A DNA stretch of 64,000 nucleotides from CBDBND01 sp965262665 (GCA_965262665.1 CBDHFR010000004.1:2976001-3040000), one strand, 5' to 3'. Counted from the first letter of the stretch, positions 34,585 through 43,843 are shown. The notes: generated by a model not told the origin, from the sequence alone. Made by a program: numbers and translations.

Positions 34585-34668
34585 GTCTAGCGGATAGCGG
34601 ATATACGTCATCACCGCGAGGCGGATGACCTCGGGCGAGCTGTTGAAATAACGGAAGGGATTTTTCAT
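34585..34668 (-). pseudogene. IS6-family transposase, N-terminal scrap
   Basis: ATG 34668 on the minus strand encodes MKNPFRYFNSSPEVIRLAVM and then TYIRYPL, the start of IS6-family (IS26/IS6100 superfamily) transposases, which begin with a zinc-finger-like HTH. Homology stops after about 28 residues and the frame then runs into unrelated sequence. The catalytic DDE domain is gone. Confidence 0.65.
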
Positions 34669-34673
34669 TACCC

Positions 34674-34724
34674 GAGGCTAGGAGAGCTTAATTCCCAGCT
34701 CAAGCCGATTTAGTCTGATAATGC
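34674..34724. repeat. 51-base dispersed repeat, copy 1
   Basis: From GAGGCTAGGAGAGCTTAATT to TAATGC, about 47 of 51 positions agree with 42211-42261. It directly abuts the IS6 transposase scrap, so it may be that element's flank or terminus. The rest of the 34459-34979 gap (521 bases) has no gene I can support apart from this and the two IS scraps. Confidence 0.65.
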
Positions 34725-34979
34725 CTCAACCGGATAAGGTAAACGGAAGTGACAGCCACCAACTCGGTTGACGTGAGCTCAATTGCAGCTTGCCGCGAGA
34801 CACCTTGGAATAAACGGAAAACCGATAGAAAAGTGCAGATTCACGCGTTATAGAAAGCGTTGTATCCGGCATTCAGAGTCGTTTGCCTCTGACCCGGAGT
34901 GAAACGGGCAGATCGATCATCGGCTTCAACGATAACCCGTTAAGCAACTGGAGAGGCCACCGATGAACTGAGTTGACCC

Positions 34980-36057
34980 ATGACGATTACCTTTGCCGAA
35001 GCTGTTAGCGCTCTAAAAACCGGACAAGCGCTAGCATGGCCAGCGTCGGGTACCTTTAAGGCCGGCACCATCCATTTGACAACGCCAGCTCAGCGGCGCA
35101 TTTTCGACGTCCCGATTGAAGCAGACGACAATTTGGTCGAAGATGCTGATGAGGCCCCTTTTCCCGCGCTAACCGAAGCCTGGAATGATGAGGAAAGCGA
35201 CCCGGCCAACTTGAAATCAGCGATCTCGGTTGCAGTTTCGAGCGGACCCTGGCGATTAATTCATATCGAGGCGACAGGGTTCGGCGGATTGAACATGCCG
35301 GGTGGCCCCGCTTTCGAACTTGATGTCAACGCGGATAGCTGGTGCATCGAAGGCTATAACGGATCTGGAAAAACTTCGCTTGCCAGCCTGATTTTGTGGA
35401 CGTTGACCGGTTATTGCAGCCGTGAGCATGATGGTCCGTATAAAGACGAAGGTCATCGTGAACCAGTCGCCAATGCAAACGGTAAGACGATTGGCTCTTG
35501 GTCGGCCCCTGGTTTCCTACCCGCTGGATGCGGCGGGACTGAAAGCCGACGCGGTTGTTACTGCAAAACTCACATTTCGGAACCCGGCGGGAGAGACCGC
35601 CACGGCTGAGCGCAAGACGACCAGTCCCGCCGCTGGTGATCCGGTTCTGCAGAGCCAGATCGACCCCCGCCTCTTATCGTCTCCTGAGTTGATCGAATCC
35701 GGGCTGCTTATGCCAGCCCGCATCGGGCATATCGGTTTCGGCCCTAAGAGCCAGACCTTGTATGACGCCCTGAAAATGCTGACCGGACTTGATCAATTGT
35801 CATCTTTGGCAACCGGCGCAGCGGCGATGACGCATAAGGCCCGGAAGTTTCTGAAATATGCCAAAGAAAATGGCGCTGAAGGTCATGCACGTGACTTCGT
35901 GCCTGCCATGACGACCGCAAAGGAACTTAAGGGCGAGGCGAAACTGGATTTATCCAAGGACTATATGCTCGGAGATCACAATCTCGTAGAAGATTTGACG
36001 GAGCTTGAGACATCCCAAAGGTTAAGACCTGAACATCGACTGGCCCTGGTGAACTGA
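34980..36057 (+). pseudogene. SMC/RecN-like AAA ATPase, frameshifted and truncated
   Basis: ATG 34980 opens MTITFAEAVSALKTGQALAW. After an acidic linker comes a RecF/SMC-type ATP-binding head: WRLIHIEATGFGGLNMPGG and the Walker A CIEGYNGSGKTSLASLILW (about residues 125-143). At 35503-35510 one base is gained or lost, and the sequence continues in the next frame (VSYPLDAAGLKADAVV, ELIESGLLMPARIGHIGFG, LYDALKMLTGLDQLSSLATG) to TGA 36057, about 350 residues in all. The coiled-coil and the Walker B half are missing. Related ATPases often act in anti-phage or DNA-repair systems. The association here with a recombinase and IS scraps supports a mobile defence-island origin, but this is inference and the exact family is not recognised. 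Confidence 0.6.
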
Positions 36058-36614
36058 CCTCGCGTTCATCCACGGTGGCCTATTTGATGCCGATGCACTC
36101 ACCACCGGCACGAACGGCAGCGATCAATTCAACTGTCCTTGCACAGGCCGAGGCCGGCCGTTCCGGCTCCACCCGGCTCCACCTGGCTCCTCTGCGCCGC
36201 GGAGAGTCAGGGCCAGGCCTGAGGCGGGCGAGGGCCGGATGCCGGAGAGGGTGTCTCCGCCCGGTTCCACATTCCCGCAATCCCGGAGACCTGTGCCTTC
36301 CGAAAACGCCATCCACCTTCAATTAAGATGAGTGATACCCAGTCCAAGCGGACGAAGTGCTACGGGAAGGGTAACTGGGCTTCACAGAAAACAGTTGTGC
36401 GCGAAAGTCCAGAATTACTTAATGAAGGTTGTGCCGTCTTACAACCACACCTCAGAGAGGTATATATAACGCTGGTTGCAGGCCCCCGAACATTCTTTCC
36501 CGGAAACCTTACCCGCCCTCATTGTGCAAACTATCTAGGTGTGGATGAGGTTTTCGAAAGGGACACCTGTGGTGATGTCTTGAAACATCGGAACAGATTT
36601 TTCAACCGAGCTAG
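36058..36614. other. Intergenic region, 557 bases, without a convincing gene
   Basis: It begins GC-rich, with three 10-base tandem units (CGGCTCCACC-like) at about 36163-36192. It also contains the inverted-repeat-bounded segment listed next. An open frame on the plus strand at 36328-36726 overlaps the metallo-hydrolase end and has no recognisable motif or ribosome site. Confidence 0.5.
36289..36570. repeat. Short segment with inverted-repeat ends (MITE-like or IS-end remnant)
   Basis: The left end 36289-36315 reads, as complement, TGGATGGCGTTTTCGGAAGG then CACAGGT. The right end 36542-36570 reads TGGATGAGGTTTTCGAAAGG then GACACCTGT. The two ends are inverted relative to each other over about 27 bases with a few mismatches, and the segment is about 280 bases long. 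A third copy of the end, CGGATATGGTTTTCGGAAGG, is at 42172-42202 beside another IS remnant. The family is not recognised. Confidence 0.45.
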
Positions 36615-37211
36615 CTACCAGTCATTCCGGAGCTCCCGCAGCTTTAGGAACACCGTTTTGTCGTCCAATTTGTCGGGCAAATCGGTAAAAATCTCCCGCA
36701 GTCTAGCAATCACCACGGGGTTTTGAAGACGGAAGAACGTGTTGATTTCTTTTTCAATGCCCAACGTCGTCACAAATGCATCGTGCGTATCTTGGCACTC
36801 CACCTCCGAAATTAGCTGCTTGGCACGTTCGTTATCCGGTTCCCGGTCGAGGGTGAAATTCAAATTGTTCACGATGTAATCGTGCCCTGGATAGATCATA
36901 GTCTCGTCGGGGAGCTTGGCTAGCTGACCGGCAAAGGTCGTATAGAGAGAATCCGGACGGCCACCACCCTTGCAGTGACCTGCGCCCGCATTAAACAGCG
37001 TGTCGCCGCAGAAAATGGCAGGGGTGTCGGTCCGCGAACGAAGACAAACGTGACTCATCGTGTGTCCCGGCGTGTCCAGCGCTTCGAGCTCGACGGTCTT
37101 GCCAATCTTCACCACATCTCCCGCTCGAAGCCCGATATCCATATCCGAAATTTGATTCCCGGCGCCCTGGTGCGCGAGAATCTTTGCCCCGGTCGCCGCC
37201 ACCATTCCCTG
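36615..37211 (-). pseudogene. MBL-fold hydrolase (glyoxalase II/ETHE1-like), N-terminus removed by an IS-A fragment
   Basis: The C-terminal about 196 residues of a metallo-beta-lactamase-fold hydrolase. Metal-binding His in DTPGHTMSHVCL, Asp in IFCGDTLFNAGAGHCKGG and His in YPGHDYIVNNLNF are present, plus a helical tail. The first motif, THxHxDH, is missing: the sequence is cut at about 37211, where IS-A begins. The family hydrolyses S-lactoylglutathione or oxidises persulfides; without the N-terminal metal site it cannot work. An internal Met at 37205 is not a credible original start. Confidence 0.8.
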
Positions 37212-37865
37212 ATTGCCACCACAGCTCGACCGGCGTTGCGGGCGGCAGGTGGGCTACCGCCGCGGCGAGCGCCCGGGGGAAGTTTCTTTAAACGTCTCCA
37301 GCATTGCCGCATCTTGGCCCGGATGGCGCACCCGGGCGCTCATGTGCGAGAAGCCGAGATCGTGCAGCAGGCGCGAGACCGAGCGCTCGTGATACTCCAC
37401 CCCGAAGCGGTCCCGGATAACCTCCTTGAGGTCGAGCCGGCGCCAGCGCACGACGCCGTCGCTGTCCGGGTCCGGCCCCGCCTCGACGATCTCCGCCAAC
37501 GCCACCCTCTCCACCGCCGTCAGCTGCGGAACCGCGCCGGGAGATTTGTGGTCGTGCAGGCCCTCGGGGCCTGCCTGATTGAACCGGGACACCCAGTCGC
37601 GCAGGCTCTGGCGGTCCATGCCGCCAACCGCCGCCGCATCCCTACGGTTCATGCCATCATAAACCGCCGCAATCGCCAGAAGGCGGCGCACCTGATTGGG
37701 ATCTGTCGCTTTGCGCGCCAAGGCCCGCGCTTGGACCGCGTCATAGTCCGTTCGCAACGGGATCTTCGCCGACATCAAATCCTCCATTTAAAGCCGGCTT
37801 TCTATGAATCACATCATTGCGCCGTGGGGAATCCCTAAAAGAGAATCAATCTCAACGACCGCTGG
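37212..37865 (-). mobile_element. IS-A left-half fragment
   Basis: Identical in most positions to 3068-3710 of the IS-A copy, with the left terminal repeat next to TA 37866-37867. It keeps the transposase N-terminal half open (minus strand, ATG about 37775, MSAKIPLRTDYDAVQARALA) through the winged region, ending at the same TTTAAAGAAAC break. The DDE half is missing, because the fragment joins the metallo-hydrolase gene at 37212. Comparing it with the 2.5 kb copy shows that copy's extra deletions. Confidence 0.85.
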
Positions 37866-37990
37866 TATAAGCGGCTCATGATTGGCCGGTGACGGCCAGA
37901 CACCCGCCATCGGGCAACTCGAAGCTGACAGGATCGAGGCCTAAGGGCCGAAGGGCATGAAGACGAAGCACGGCGGCATGGTGCGCTTGA

Positions 37991-38998
37991 TCAGTTGTCC
38001 GCGTCCAGCTCGCCGCCGACCCGGATCACGGCCCGACCCCGCACCTGTCGGGATTCCAAGCGATGATGTAGGTCGGCCACGTCTTCCAACGGCGCCTCTT
38101 CCGATATGGGCACCTGCCACACACCGGTGGCCACATTGTCGATGATAGTGCGGTCGGTATCGCTGCCCGGCGGGTCTTCGATGGGCGCCAGATTCATACC
38201 GGCGACGCTGATGTTTTTGAAAATCAGCGTAGGGATATTCACCGGTTCCGGCATGAGCCCGGCGGTGGCACCGATGTAAACCAGCCGGCCCATGGGCGCG
38301 AGCACGTCGATGTTGTGCGCGGCGTTGGGACCACCGTTGCCATCGACGATCACATCCACACCGCGCCCATTTGTCGCCTCTTTAACAGCCTCAACCCAGC
38401 CGTCGGTGGTGTAGTCGAACACATAATCGGCGCCGAATTCTTTGGCAAAGGTCACCTTGTCCGGTCCGCCCGCCAAACCAATGACCGTGCAGCTGTCACT
38501 CTTGGCGATCTGCGTGCCCATGATGGCGATGGGTCCTGCGGCGGAATGGAGCAAACAGGTTTCCCCCGACTGCAGCCGCCCCGCTTTGTACAGCGCATGC
38601 CAGGCGGTGAAGGAACAGCCGCGGTAAACACACCCGGTCTTTAAGTCGATGCGGTCATCGAGCATGAGCAGAGCCTTTGCGGTTGCAATGGTACAGTCCG
38701 CGTAGGCACCGAAATCGGCCCGGGAGATCGCCCGTTTGCCGACGAGAGACTCGTCCACGTCCATGCCTACCGCATCGACAATGCCCGTGTGTTCAAGGCC
38801 GGGCGTAAAGGGAAACGTGATCGGCATGAAATCGATCTTGCCGGCCCGGGCCATGGCATCGAAGGGGTTCATGCCCACATAGGCGACGCGCAGGCGTGCT
38901 TGGCCGGGGCCCGGTTCAGGCACAGCGACTTCGCAAAGTTTCATGACCTCCGGTCCACCGAAGGCGTCCATTTGAATGGCGCGCATGGTGTTGCTCAT
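37991..38998 (-). CDS. MDR-superfamily oxidoreductase (quinone-oxidoreductase type)
   Basis: 335 residues. The GroES-like N-terminal domain (about 1-120) has the substrate-side motif YVGMNPFDAMARAGKI and PGLEHTGIVDAVG. The Rossmann half has the NADPH loop LLHSAAGPIAIMGTQIAK in place of the classical GxGxxG, as in zeta-crystallin-type reductases. No structural zinc cysteine cluster is present, so a zinc-free enoyl/quinone reductase is likelier than an alcohol dehydrogenase. It overlaps the VOC gene by 4 bases (ATGA) and ends the MFS-VOC-reductase operon. Substrate unknown. Confidence 0.88.
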   Translation of the reverse strand: MSNTMRAIQMDAFGGPEVMKLCEVAVPEPGPGQARLRVAYVGMNPFDAMARAGKIDFMPITFPFTPGLEHTGIVDAVGMDVDESLVGKRAISRADFGAYADCTIATAKALLMLDDRIDLKTGCVYRGCSFTAWHALYKAGRLQSGETCLLHSAAGPIAIMGTQIAKSDSCTVIGLAGGPDKVTFAKEFGADYVFDYTTDGWVEAVKEATNGRGVDVIVDGNGGPNAAHNIDVLAPMGRLVYIGATAGLMPEPVNIPTLIFKNISVAGMNLAPIEDPPGSDTDRTIIDNVATGVWQVPISEEAPLEDVADLHHRLESRQVRGRAVIRVGGELDADN

Positions 38999-39972
38999 GC
39001 CGGACTCCCTTCGATCAATTCCATCAGCGCGCCAGAGCCGGGATTGCGGACCATCGCAACACGATGCACGCCAGTCTCCGGCATAATTATCTCAACGGCA
39101 TCAGAGAACACTAGCGCGCCGATCTGCGCGCACAGATCCAATGCCGCATCCAAATCAGCAATCAGAAACCCTTGCGCCAGATAGCCGATGTTGGGCGCCT
39201 GAGCGAGACCACCCTTGTCGGGTGCCTGGTAGTTCAACGGATGGGACAGGGCAATCTTGCCGAAGGGACGCGGACTGGAAACAAAGGTTGCCCGCGTCCG
39301 CGCACCCTCGGGCCGGCCGAGAAAGTGATTGGTCTCGGGTTTGTCGAGGATGTCATCGATAAACACCTCGAGGCCGAGAACCTGTTGGTAAAACGCCAAA
39401 GCTTTTTCATGGTCAGTGATCGAATGGGAGGTTGTCGCCACTTGGGTGAACCCGGTCTTGGTTTTGCCTTCCGCGTCGACCACGGCGCGCAGTTTGCCGA
39501 CGGCGGTGGTTTCGTCACCGGTGAGTTCCACCAGATTGATGGCCAGACCGTCGGGTCCGTCAAACAGCACTTCCACCGGTTGCCCCGCTTCAGCGCTGAC
39601 TTCATAGCCGATCGGTTCCGACCAAAAGGTATACCCCTTGGCTTGCAGGTCCTTGGTGGTGGTGCGGATATCGTCCACATAAAAATTGAGATTCCACAGA
39701 CCGCGATAGGTCCGGTCACCCGGCTGGACAATCATAGCGCGCACGGCAGCGTCAAACTGAATGGCCAGCACCCGCCCGACCTTCGAGTCCCCGGCAGAAA
39801 ACAACACAGCCTCTGCCGTCGCGCCTTCGGGTAATTTCCAATGGGCTTCAAAGGCCGCGCCGCTTAAGGGTTCTACATCGCTGGCATCAAGACCGATGAT
39901 GTCGCCGTAGAAAGCGCGGGCTGCATCCAGCGACGACACACCAAGGACCGCGATACTGAGGGGTGATGCCAT
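38995..39972 (-). CDS. Two-domain VOC (glyoxalase/dioxygenase superfamily) protein
   Basis: 325 residues with two vicinal-oxygen-chelate modules. The first, about 5-130, starts SPLSIAVLGVSSLDAARAFY and has LWNLNFYVDDIRTTTKDLQ. The second, about 165-315, has VATTSHSITDHEKALAFYQQ and ends with RVAMVRNPGSGALMELIE. Likely metal ligands are the first-strand His of module two and the last Glu. Such proteins can be dioxygenases, isomerases or resistance proteins. The gene overlaps the reductase by 4 bases and the MFS gene by 1 base, a strong operon signal, so the three probably act on one small molecule. Confidence 0.85.
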   Translation of the reverse strand: MASPLSIAVLGVSSLDAARAFYGDIIGLDASDVEPLSGAAFEAHWKLPEGATAEAVLFSAGDSKVGRVLAIQFDAAVRAMIVQPGDRTYRGLWNLNFYVDDIRTTTKDLQAKGYTFWSEPIGYEVSAEAGQPVEVLFDGPDGLAINLVELTGDETTAVGKLRAVVDAEGKTKTGFTQVATTSHSITDHEKALAFYQQVLGLEVFIDDILDKPETNHFLGRPEGARTRATFVSSPRPFGKIALSHPLNYQAPDKGGLAQAPNIGYLAQGFLIADLDAALDLCAQIGALVFSDAVEIIMPETGVHRVAMVRNPGSGALMELIEGSPA

Positions 39973-41252
39973 CAGGCAGATGCTTTCAGTGCTTCATCGA
40001 TGTCCTGTCCTGACTTCACGTTGTCCATGCAAAGCGCCGCTAAGCCGCCAATAAACAGCGCCGGCGCCGTCGCTAAAGCAAAAGCCAATTCCCAGCCCAA
40101 AGGCTCCACCGCCCACGCCACACCCAAAGGAAACAGAATATGTCCTGCGTTGAGCCCGAAGGTGCCGGCGATGGCGACGCCTGTGGCCCTCATATGGGTG
40201 GGAAACTGCTCAGTGAGGAAGGTGCCCATGACAGCGTTTGAGCCATAGAAAAACGCAGCCATCAAACTGAACCACACGATGTCGCCGGTTAGGGACGTGG
40301 GGATCCAGATCAAACCACACATGGCGAGCGCGCCAAGCCATGTCCATATGACAATGGTGTTGCGCCGGGTGGTGACAAACTCACCCACCAGAGAAGAGCC
40401 TATATAGCCGAGGATGCCGATACCGTAGGAAACGCCGACGACGAACGTGGCTGTATCTGTACTGTAGCCGCGCACTTCATTGAAAAACGACGGGAAGTAA
40501 AACGCGGTACCGGCATAGGCGCCACCGGACATAAAAAAGATCGTGAAACATCCCAGAGTGCGTTTGCGCATATTCGGGGCCAACAGCGCCTTCACCCGGT
40601 CTAAAAACGAGTTTGTGTCTTGTGGGTTTTCGGCACGGGCCTGACGGGTTTGTTCGAAACGCCGGCTCTCTGGCAAGTAGCGTGACAATAAGATGGCGAT
40701 AGGCACCACCGCCAACGCCGGCAGAAAAATTGCGCGCCAGCCAAAGTTGGCCATCAGGGGCGCAGCAATCATGGCCGCGGTAAACCAGCCGATGGGGTAG
40801 CCGCATTGCAGAAAGCCGGTCATCAAACCGCGATACCGGGCCGGAGCTGCTTCCGAGGTGTAAGTGACAACGATAGGCGCGATGCCGATCGACACCGCGA
40901 AGCCGACTGTGCGCAGCGCTGCCAGCGTTATGAAGTCTGGCACCCAAAAGTGCAGCCCAACGAGAAATGCGGACGCGCCGAGGGTCCAGACAAAAACCAG
41001 CTTGCGGCCATAACGGTCGGCCAAGCTGCCCATGATGACGGCAGAGATAGACGCCAGGATAAAGGAAAAGGTCAGAATCCAGCCGATGTCATCCAGTCCC
41101 TTGCCGAACTCGTTGCGAATTCCGGGAACGGCATATCCAAACAGGGACTGATCCAGGTTGGTCAACGTCCAACCAAGCAAACACACACCGAAGATCAAAA
41201 GCGGATAGCCGCGCACTTGAACGGCAAAGTCTTTAACCGAAAGCGTACTCAT
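39972..41252 (-). CDS. Major facilitator superfamily transporter (organic acid type)
   Basis: 426 residues with 12 membrane helices. The loop 2-3 signature GSLADRYGRKLVF is intact (about residues 76-88), and the second-half motif GEFVTTRRNTIV fits loop 8-9. Sequence tone (LDQSLFGYAVPGIRNEFG in helix 1) resembles the aromatic acid/H+ symporter and metabolite-H+ symporter groups. It is first in the VOC-reductase operon. Upstream, about 75 bases remain before the IS-A fragment at 41327, including the tail of another gene, so the operon has lost its 5' part. Confidence 0.9.
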   Translation of the reverse strand: MSTLSVKDFAVQVRGYPLLIFGVCLLGWTLTNLDQSLFGYAVPGIRNEFGKGLDDIGWILTFSFILASISAVIMGSLADRYGRKLVFVWTLGASAFLVGLHFWVPDFITLAALRTVGFAVSIGIAPIVVTYTSEAAPARYRGLMTGFLQCGYPIGWFTAAMIAAPLMANFGWRAIFLPALAVVPIAILLSRYLPESRRFEQTRQARAENPQDTNSFLDRVKALLAPNMRKRTLGCFTIFFMSGGAYAGTAFYFPSFFNEVRGYSTDTATFVVGVSYGIGILGYIGSSLVGEFVTTRRNTIVIWTWLGALAMCGLIWIPTSLTGDIVWFSLMAAFFYGSNAVMGTFLTEQFPTHMRATGVAIAGTFGLNAGHILFPLGVAWAVEPLGWELAFALATAPALFIGGLAALCMDNVKSGQDIDEALKASA

Positions 41253-41261
41253 ATCTTGTCC

Positions 41262-41326
41262 TTAGTCCGGCGCATCCAGAAAACGCGACACTTCATCGGC
41301 AATCTCGCCGGGAATTTGTCTAAACG
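41262..41326 (-). pseudogene. C-terminal tail of a gene cut off by IS-A
   Basis: About 20 codons (FRQIPGEIADEVSRFLDAPD, then stop) end 9 bases before the MFS start. The sequence resembles the C-terminal helix of alpha/beta-hydrolases or a similar enzyme, too short to name. It was the first gene of the operon and its upstream part has been replaced by the IS-A fragment. Confidence 0.5.
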
Positions 41327-41567
41327 CAACCGCCGCCGCATCCCTACGGTTCATGCCATCATAAACCGCCGCAATCGCCAGAAGGCGGCGCACCTGATTG
41401 GGATCTGTCGCTTTGCGCGCCAAGGCCCGCGCTTGGACCGCGTCATAGTCCGTTCGCAACGGGATCTTCGCCGACATCAAACCCTCCATTTAAAGCCGGC
41501 TTTCTATGAATCACATCATTGCGCCGTGGGGAATCCCTAAAAGAGAATCAATCTCAATGACCGCTGG
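41327..41567 (-). mobile_element. IS-A left-end fragment
   Basis: 241 bases matching IS-A from the terminal repeat (next to TA 41568-41569) through the first about 55 transposase codons (DYDAVQARALARKATD). It is broken on the operon side and lies in the same orientation as the fragment at 37212-37865. It is itself inserted at a TA within the integrase-core transposase remnant that follows. Confidence 0.85.
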
Positions 41568-41569
41568 TA

Positions 41570-42135
41570 TAAGATTGCGATCCCATAAAGGAGCTTGAAA
41601 CACGCTGTGGGAACCACAAACAGGTCAACAGCCCCTATTGCACCCTTATGATTGGTAATGAACGTCTTCCAGCTTTGGCCCCCGGGCCGGTAACAACGTC
41701 CAAGATACTTGCTCACTGTCGATTGAGATACGTCAAAGCCCAACTTGAGCAATTCACCGTAGATACGCGGCGTACCCCATAGCGGGTTGCCCTGAGCCAT
41801 TGATTTGATCAGTTGCTTCAGGTCCCGGTCTATGGCCGGGCGCCCACCCAAATTGAGCGATTTCCAGCGCCACAGGGCACGGAAACCGTGGCCTGTGCCA
41901 GCGCAGAACGGTCTCAGGCCTAACGACCACTATGGCGTCGAGAACCGAGGGATAAAGCCGTGTCAGCCATGTCAGAAAGATACGGTCCAGCCGCGAGAGC
42001 CGAGCCCAACCAGGGTTGCTTACGCCTCAAGACCGAGACCTGATGCCGCAGGGCCCTGTTCTCGGCGGCTAGTTGTCGCGGGCCCTTGACCATGGCCACG
42101 AATGTCATGAAGAACAATCTAACGAACGATATCAT
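41570..42135 (-). pseudogene. Integrase-core transposase remnant (IS481/IS3-like), frameshifted
   Basis: Reading on the minus strand from 42135: FFMTFVAMVKGPRQLAAENR, LRHQVSVLRRKQPW, then in other frames RLYPSVLDAIVVVRPETVLRW and GGRPAIDRDLKQLIKSM, NPLWGTPRIYGELLKLGF, TAPIGA-like NHKGAIGAVDLFVVPT and FKLLYGIAIL, where IS-A begins. These are the N-terminal and early rve-domain regions of a common alphaproteobacterial integrase-core transposase. The DDE C-terminus is lost, and at least two frame changes are present. Confidence 0.7.
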
Positions 42136-42210
42136 CCCAAACGGATTACAGAGGATCCATCTTCATTTCAACCGGATATGGTTTTCGGAAGGGACAACTG
42201 TGCATCGCCG

Positions 42211-42261
42211 GAGGCTACGAGACCTTAATTCCCAGCTCAAGCCCATTTAGTCTGACAATGC
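42211..42261. repeat. 51-base dispersed repeat, copy 2
   Basis: From GAGGCTACGAGACCTTAATT to CAATGC, matching 34674-34724 at about 47 of 51 positions in the same orientation. It lies within a 235-base gap (42136-42370) that also contains a copy of the end of the segment at 36289-36570 (at 42172-42202). Nothing coding is seen in this gap. Confidence 0.65.
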
Positions 42262-42370
42262 TGAAGTAATTGTTTGAATCGCCGCAATAACCTTCAACCT
42301 CTTGACCACGTGGTCGAAGTTGACTCGGTCCTACGTCCTAAATTTGTGACCTCCTTCTTTCCATTCCGGT

Positions 42371-43843
42371 TCAATTCGCTAGCATGACGCGATGCCAGAA
42401 GATAAAGCTATGGGTTACAGAAAATTCAATAACCGACCCACTCAGTCCGAAAAGTTCTAAGGGTTCATACAAAAGGATAGCGGGGGCCTGCTCTCGATAG
42501 TGCGCCATCACTGCCTGTGTCATGGCGCGCCGTTTCTCCAGATCAGGTTGCCTTAAGGCGGATGCAATGGCCGGCATGATCTCCTGATCACAGAACCAAG
42601 CAGCAGGCCATGTGCAGGAGTGATACCTAATCCCCCTAAGGGCATCCAAATTGGGTTCTGTCGAAAAGAACAAATTGAACGCCTCACCTTTCCAGGCGCC
42701 AGTTCGGAAATTGGACGCAAACGTCGGATAGGGGATGGTCTGGATCGTCAACTGAACGCCTACTCGGCGCAAATCATCTGCGATCTTCTGGAACACTAAT
42801 GAATCATTGGGCCCAATGATGGTGACTTCCGCCGTCATTTCGAAGCCATCAGGATATCCGGCCTTGCGGAGAAGTTGTTGCGCCCTGTCCAGGTCATATC
42901 CGTAAGGCGCAAGCTGCGGATTGTAGCCGAATGCCACACGAGAGGTCGGTTGGCTCGCTACTACAGTCTTCCCGCCCATAACCTCATTGATGATGGCATC
43001 CATGTTGACGGCGTAGTTCAAGGCTTGCCGGACGAGTTTTGACTGGAGCGGTGACCCGTCTTTCGTCGTTATGAAGATAAGACCGAGCACGGCCGGGAGA
43101 GGCGCGATGTATATCGAACCCTCAGCTGAGGTAATTAAATCTGCATCATCATGACCAACAGCGAACGCGATATCCAACCGGTCTGAGAGCAATCCGTTCA
43201 GTCGAGTGGCAGGTTCTTTAAGAACCAAAAATTCCAGACCCGTTTCCCTTGGGGGACGCCAGGACATTTCGAATGCGGATAGGCTAGCCTTTTCATCGGA
43301 GAGAACGTCAACTTGGAAAGGGCCGGTTCCCACTGGCGCAAGCGCGAAAGCCTCAGGACCAAGTTCTGCCCATTCCGCTGAGTCTGGGATGAGCAATTGA
43401 GAGACTGTCCTTGGAAAGATAACGTCGGGGTTTCGCAAGGTGATTTCGACCGTATGGGGGTCAATGGACTGCGCGCCGACGACATCATCAAATTCTTGGG
43501 CCAATACTTCGCGAAGCGTGAGCGGTCCCGTCAAATAGTGCAACGCCGCCACAACATCGTCCGCCGTAAAAAGACGGCCGCTGGAGAACATGACGTCATT
43601 TCTAAGTTCGAAGCGCCAGACCGTCGCATCGTTGCTGGACCAGGATGTGGCGAGCCACGGGTGTGGTGAGCCGTCCGGTCCCAGCCGAGTTAGTCCATCA
43701 AAAACAGCTGATAATATGAAGGCCCCTGGCATGTTCGGCGAGGCCCAAGGGTTAAAGCGTGCCGAAGGGAGTGCTGTTACGCCAGCGCGAATTTCCTTTG
43801 CCGATGCCGGCGTCCAGAGGCAGGCGCACAACACTAAGTGCAA
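42371..43843 (-). CDS. ABC-transporter solute-binding protein, family 5 (peptide/nickel type)
   Basis: 490 residues, full length. The N-terminus is a signal sequence (ending TPASAKEIRA), followed by FNPWASPNMPGAFILSAVFDGL and the family motif DATVWRFELRNDVMFSSGRLFTADDVVAAL (here in two overlapping parts). RQALNYAVNMDAIINEVMGG and YDLDRAQQLLRKAGYPDG are the conserved C-terminal-lobe motifs. These proteins deliver oligopeptides, opines, sugars or metals to ABC permeases. No permease or ATPase gene is adjacent, so it is an orphan here. It is flanked by IS remnants on the left and IS-C on the right. Confidence 0.9.
   Translation of the reverse strand: MHLVLCACLWTPASAKEIRAGVTALPSARFNPWASPNMPGAFILSAVFDGLTRLGPDGSPHPWLATSWSSNDATVWRFELRNDVMFSSGRLFTADDVVAALHYLTGPLTLREVLAQEFDDVVGAQSIDPHTVEITLRNPDVIFPRTVSQLLIPDSAEWAELGPEAFALAPVGTGPFQVDVLSDEKASLSAFEMSWRPPRETGLEFLVLKEPATRLNGLLSDRLDIAFAVGHDDADLITSAEGSIYIAPLPAVLGLIFITTKDGSPLQSKLVRQALNYAVNMDAIINEVMGGKTVVASQPTSRVAFGYNPQLAPYGYDLDRAQQLLRKAGYPDGFEMTAEVTIIGPNDSLVFQKIADDLRRVGVQLTIQTIPYPTFASNFRTGAWKGEAFNLFFSTEPNLDALRGIRYHSCTWPAAWFCDQEIMPAIASALRQPDLEKRRAMTQAVMAHYREQAPAILLYEPLELFGLSGSVIEFSVTHSFIFWHRVMLAN

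Noticed and set aside
36328..36726. Plus-strand frame of 132 codons.
   Set aside because: It runs antisense through the end of the metallo-hydrolase gene, lies partly inside the inverted-end segment and has no recognisable motif.
40806..41540. Plus-strand frame of 244 codons across the MFS start and IS-A fragment.
   Set aside because: It is antisense to a clear 12-helix transporter and continues antisense through IS-A.
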